Shown here: positions 61,152-64,000 of the stretch, piece after piece
Position numbering within the stretch: position 1 is the stretch's first letter
Layout of the letters: every line of letters begins with the position of its first letter
Source: Pontibacter ruber
GTDB taxonomy: Bacteria; Bacteroidota; Bacteroidia; Cytophagales; Hymenobacteraceae
Direction of reading: 5' to 3'
Length of the DNA: 64,000 bases
NCBI RefSeq assembly: GCF_023630205.1
Contig: NZ_JALPRR010000003.1
Location: 868,001-932,000 of the forward strand
The notes under the pieces: model-generated
Database searches by the model: none
What the model was told of the DNA's origin: nothing
The model's input: the letters and a program-made list of their open reading frames with translations, nothing else
Made by a program: the position numbers and the translations under genes

Positions 61152-61397
61152 TTATTCGGTGGCAGTATTTATTTGCAGGTAGTTTACAAAATCATCGATC
61201 GAGTATAAGGGCACTTCGTCCGGAATCACCACATTATACTTCTTCTCTACTGCCAGAATAATGTCTACTAAGTCAACTATATCCATTCCGTTTTCCCAAA
61301 ATCCCTTTGGGCCGGAAAGTTTACGTGGGTCAATTGCTTTCAGCCTGCTTATCAGGGTTAGCACCTCGTTGTACAAGGTTGTTCTGTAATCTGTCAT
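61152..61397 (-). CDS. Acyl-carrier-protein-like protein lacking the phosphopantetheine serine
   Basis: This 81-residue four-helix protein resembles ACPs: a first helix TTLYNEVLTLISRLKAID, a loop, a second-helix start and the recognisable second half DIILAVEKKYNVVIPDE followed by YSIDDFVNYL. At the phosphopantetheine site, where ACPs have DSL, this protein has D39-I40-V41 (codon ATA, 61278-61280). It therefore cannot carry the prosthetic group. It may be a structural or regulatory ACP paralogue. Confidence 0.75.
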   Translation of the reverse strand: MTDYRTTLYNEVLTLISRLKAIDPRKLSGPKGFWENGMDIVDLVDIILAVEKKYNVVIPDEVPLYSIDDFVNYLQINTATE

Positions 61398-61440
61398 AAG
61401 ACTAATGATAAAAAGGAAATCTAATCTCTGTTCTGCCTGT

Positions 61441-61472
61441 TTCCCCGTGCCAGATACTAACCAGCACGGGGA
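61441..61472 (-). terminator. Hairpin after the RND pump gene
   Basis: TTCCCCGTGC and GCACGGGGAA form a 10-bp stem with a 12-base loop, 28 bases past the minus-strand stop. A T-run is weak, so the terminator call is moderate. Confidence 0.55.
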
Positions 61473-61499
61473 AAGGTAGGCAATAGCTGGATTAAAATT

Positions 61500-64000
61500 T
61501 TAATGCATGAACTCGTGCGCCATCTTCTTTTCTTCGAGCTCTTTGGTTTCGTGCTCCAGTTCTTCCAGCGACTTGTCTTCCAGTTCAATAACAGTTTTCT
61601 TATCCATGCCAAACTTGGCAAGTATACGGTCGAAGCCGTAGTAGATAATCGGTACCACGATCAGCGTCAGGAACATCGAAGAGCTCAGACCACCGATCAA
61701 TGCCCAGGCCAGACCGTTTTTGGTTGCTGACACCGAACCGCCTGCCAATGCAATCGGCAACATACCGATCACCATCGCCAGCGTCGTCATCAGGATCGGG
61801 CGGAAACGGATTCTGATCGCTTCAGTCAGGGCTTCCTTCACTTCCACGCCTTCATCTTTCAGCTTGTTGGTAAAGTCAACCACCATGATCGCGTTCTTCG
61901 CCACCAGACCAATCATCATGATGATACCCAGGATAGAGAAGATACTCAGCGACTGAGCAGCAAGCGCCAGGGCAAGCAAGGCACCAATGATCGCCAACGG
62001 AATAGAGAACAGTACTACCAGCGGGTATACATAAGAGTCATACAGCGCCACCATAATCAGGTACACGAAGATGATCGAGGCCAGCAAGGCAATACCCAGT
62101 GTACCGAAACCTTCGCTCTGGTTTTTCAGGTTACCACCGAACTCAATGCTTACACCGGCAGGCATTTTTACTTCAGCTATTTTAGCCTGGATGTCGGCAC
62201 CCACCGAACCAGACGGACGACCAATTACCTGCGAGTTCACGTTAACCGATGTTACACGGTTGTAACGCTCCAGCTGCGATGGACCAGTAGACTGGCGAAC
62301 ATCTGCAAACTGTGCAAGGCGTACGATCTGCCCTTTGCTGTTCACGAAAGAAAGATTACCGATGTCGGTTACGCTTCGGCGGTCAAACTCATCCAGGCGG
62401 ATGTTGATGTCGTAGTCTTCGGTACCGGAACGGAAGGTAACATCAGAGTTACCGCTGAAGGCCAGCTGCATACTTGCACCCACATTCTCGAGCGACAGGC
62501 CCACGTTAGCCATCTTATCACGGTCCACAACCACTTCAATTTCCGGGTTACCACCTTCTACCGACATTTCCACGTCGGCTGTACCTTGCACGCTTTCCGT
62601 AATGCTCATCACCTGCTGTGCGAAGGCCATCACAGAATCCAGGTTTGAACCCGAAACGATGAGCTGGATTGGAGCCTGTGAGTTACCTACCAGACCAACC
62701 GGAACAGGCGTTACTTCCACGTCAGGCAGCTTGCTTTCGATGTCGGCTTTGGCCTGGCGGCTGAACTGGTCGGTGCTGAAGCTACGCTCTTTCACATCGA
62801 TCAGCGACACGGAAACATCCGCTTTATAGGCTGTGTTCTGGCCAGCCTGAGCTGATGAAGTAGTACCTACCGTGGTAAATACTCTCTTCACTTCAGGGAT
62901 AGACTGCAGGTAGGCTTCGACTTGCTTGGTTGCAAAGTTGGTTTGCTCTACAGTTGAGTTTTTAGGCAATTCCAGCTGTAAGCTTACTTCGCCACGGTCG
63001 CCGGCAGGTATAAATTCTGAACCGATAAAGCCGAACGGTACCAGCGCGAACGAAGCAAACAGCATAAGTATCGTTGCAGCCAGCGTGATAAACTTGTGGT
63101 TAAATGCCCATTGCAGCGCAGCTGTAAAGCCGTCGATGATTCTGTCCAGCATGCGCTCGAACGAAAGTATAAATCGTCCGAAGATGTTCTTATCCGAGAT
63201 GTGCTCCAGGCGCGAGAAACGGCTGGCAAGCAACGGAATCAGGGTAAAGGCCACGAACAACGAGATCATAGTTGCAACCGCTACCACCACGGCAAACTGA
63301 CGCAGGATATCCGATACCAAACCACTTGATAGGGCAATTGGAATAAACACAACCACGATTACGAGCGTGATGGATGTTACTGTCGCCATGATCTCACGGA
63401 TACCATCGTAGGCAGCCTGGGCAGGTTTCTTGCCCATCTCCATGTGGCGGTGAATGTTCTCGATCACCACAATAGCGTCGTCCACAAGTATACCTACCAC
63501 CAGCGAAAGTGCCAGCAGCGACATCAGGTTAAGCGAGTAACCCAGCAGGTACATGGCAATAAAGGTTGCCACAAGCGATGCCGGAATAGAGATCATTACG
63601 ATCACGGCGTTTCGCAGCGAGTGCAGGAACAGCAACATCACCACCGCCACCAGTATAACCGCAATCACCAGGTCGTGCATTACCGAGTCGGCAGCTTCTA
63701 GTGTAAAGTCAGAAGAGTCGTTGGCAATGTTGAATTTCAGGCCTTGAGAAGCATACGTTGTCTCCAGTTTGGCAAGCGCCTCTTTTGTAAGGCGGCTCAC
63801 TTCCACGGCGTTGGCGTCAGACTGTTTCTGGATCGTGATACCTACCGAAGGTTTACCGTTGTTACGGGTCAGAACTTCTGTGTCTTTCTGCGTATCCTGT
63901 ACCTCGGCTACGTCAGCAAGGCGCACGATTCCTTTATCATCCTGACGGATGATCAGGTTATTGAGCTGCTCCAGCGAAGAGAACTTACCAGCCAAACGGA
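61500..64000 (-). CDS. AcrB/MexB-type RND multidrug efflux permease, N-terminus beyond window
   Basis: At least 832 residues of an inner-membrane proton-driven exporter are present; the frame is open to the window end, so the N-terminal ~200 residues lie outside. Visible are the porter segment RLADVAEVQDTQKDTEVLTR, a TM block VAVVMLLFLHSLRNAVIVMI, the proton-relay pair in GILVDDAIVVIENIHRHMEMG, and the second half repeat LMTTLAMVIGMLPIALAGG near the C-terminus. The substrate range is not predictable. Sequence style is that of HAE1-type pumps, unlike the heavy-metal pump at 54999-59369. Confidence 0.92.
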   Translation of the reverse strand, partial: RLAGKFSSLEQLNNLIIRQDDKGIVRLADVAEVQDTQKDTEVLTRNNGKPSVGITIQKQSDANAVEVSRLTKEALAKLETTYASQGLKFNIANDSSDFTLEAADSVMHDLVIAVILVAVVMLLFLHSLRNAVIVMISIPASLVATFIAMYLLGYSLNLMSLLALSLVVGILVDDAIVVIENIHRHMEMGKKPAQAAYDGIREIMATVTSITLVIVVVFIPIALSSGLVSDILRQFAVVVAVATMISLFVAFTLIPLLASRFSRLEHISDKNIFGRFILSFERMLDRIIDGFTAALQWAFNHKFITLAATILMLFASFALVPFGFIGSEFIPAGDRGEVSLQLELPKNSTVEQTNFATKQVEAYLQSIPEVKRVFTTVGTTSSAQAGQNTAYKADVSVSLIDVKERSFSTDQFSRQAKADIESKLPDVEVTPVPVGLVGNSQAPIQLIVSGSNLDSVMAFAQQVMSITESVQGTADVEMSVEGGNPEIEVVVDRDKMANVGLSLENVGASMQLAFSGNSDVTFRSGTEDYDINIRLDEFDRRSVTDIGNLSFVNSKGQIVRLAQFADVRQSTGPSQLERYNRVTSVNVNSQVIGRPSGSVGADIQAKIAEVKMPAGVSIEFGGNLKNQSEGFGTLGIALLASIIFVYLIMVALYDSYVYPLVVLFSIPLAIIGALLALALAAQSLSIFSILGIIMMIGLVAKNAIMVVDFTNKLKDEGVEVKEALTEAIRIRFRPILMTTLAMVIGMLPIALAGGSVSATKNGLAWALIGGLSSSMFLTLIVVPIIYYGFDRILAKFGMDKKTVIELEDKSLEELEHETKELEEKKMAHEFMH

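Noticed and set aside
1-64000. tRNA, rRNA, CRISPR, transposase or phage genes
   Set aside because: I looked for tRNA T-loop words, repeat-spacer patterns and transposase-like frames and saw none; short or unusual RNAs could still be missed by eye.

Overview
The window looks like chromosome of an aerobic Bacteroidota bacterium, most likely Cytophagales/Hymenobacteraceae (Pontibacter-like). This is inferred from gene families and style: TamB paired with a lipoprotein TamA homologue (TamL type), a heavy-metal RND pump fused to its outer-membrane factor, MenB, many signal-peptide or lipobox beta-rich proteins, TAnnTTTG promoter-like boxes and mostly absent Shine-Dalgarno sites. No rRNA, tRNA, CRISPR array, transposase or phage gene was recognised.

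Layout. 0-1.1 kb: 3' part of the pyruvate dehydrogenase E2 gene. 1.4-6.1 kb: three tandem DUF1254/DUF1214 paralogues with near-identical 5' ends and strong ribosome sites. 6.1-12.8 kb: accessory-looking DNA with DUF202 and OsmC genes, three small minus-strand exported-protein genes separated by attC-like inverted repeats, a 50-bp perfect palindrome, a PagL-like acyloxyacyl hydrolase, a frameshifted relic and a lipoprotein phosphatidylserine decarboxylase homologue. 12.8-32.3 kb: housekeeping and stress genes (menB, hslV, a bacterial deoxyhypusine-synthase-like gene, an M1 aminopeptidase, katE, a 2H phosphoesterase, an ABC-F ATPase, a CDF transporter, the ku-ligD end-joining pair and a YciE-type ferritin-like protein). 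32.4-39.6 kb: glucan/trehalose genes (treZ, a GH13 glucosidase, a glycogen-phosphorylase homologue lacking its PLP lysine) with a methyltransferase and a small membrane protein. 39.6-47 kb: tamL-tamB. 47-52.6 kb: hydrolase, M28 peptidase, PEBP-family protein, a duplicated STAS/SEC14-like protein and a PAP2 pseudogene. 52.7-60.6 kb: an iron/metal block (MbfA-like VIT protein, CusB-like adaptor, CusA-TolC fusion, DUF2231-like membrane protein, small exported protein). 60.8-64 kb: a 38-residue membrane protein, an acyl-carrier-like protein without its serine, and the C-terminal part of an AcrB-type RND pump cut by the window end.

Much of the content fits oxidative, desiccation and metal stress: catalase HPII, OsmC, NHEJ, ferritin-like proteins, trehalose release and metal export.

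The most distinctive non-genic signal is a short word, AAGTATA/TATACTT, repeated far above chance. It occurs within genes, just after stop codons, as arms of inverted repeats around terminators (including a 64-bp perfect palindrome at 39541-39604) and as a nine-copy hexamer array after the ABC-F gene. It is nearly absent from the DUF1254 block. This resembles the genomic behaviour of uptake, architecture or HIP1-like words, but its function is unknown.
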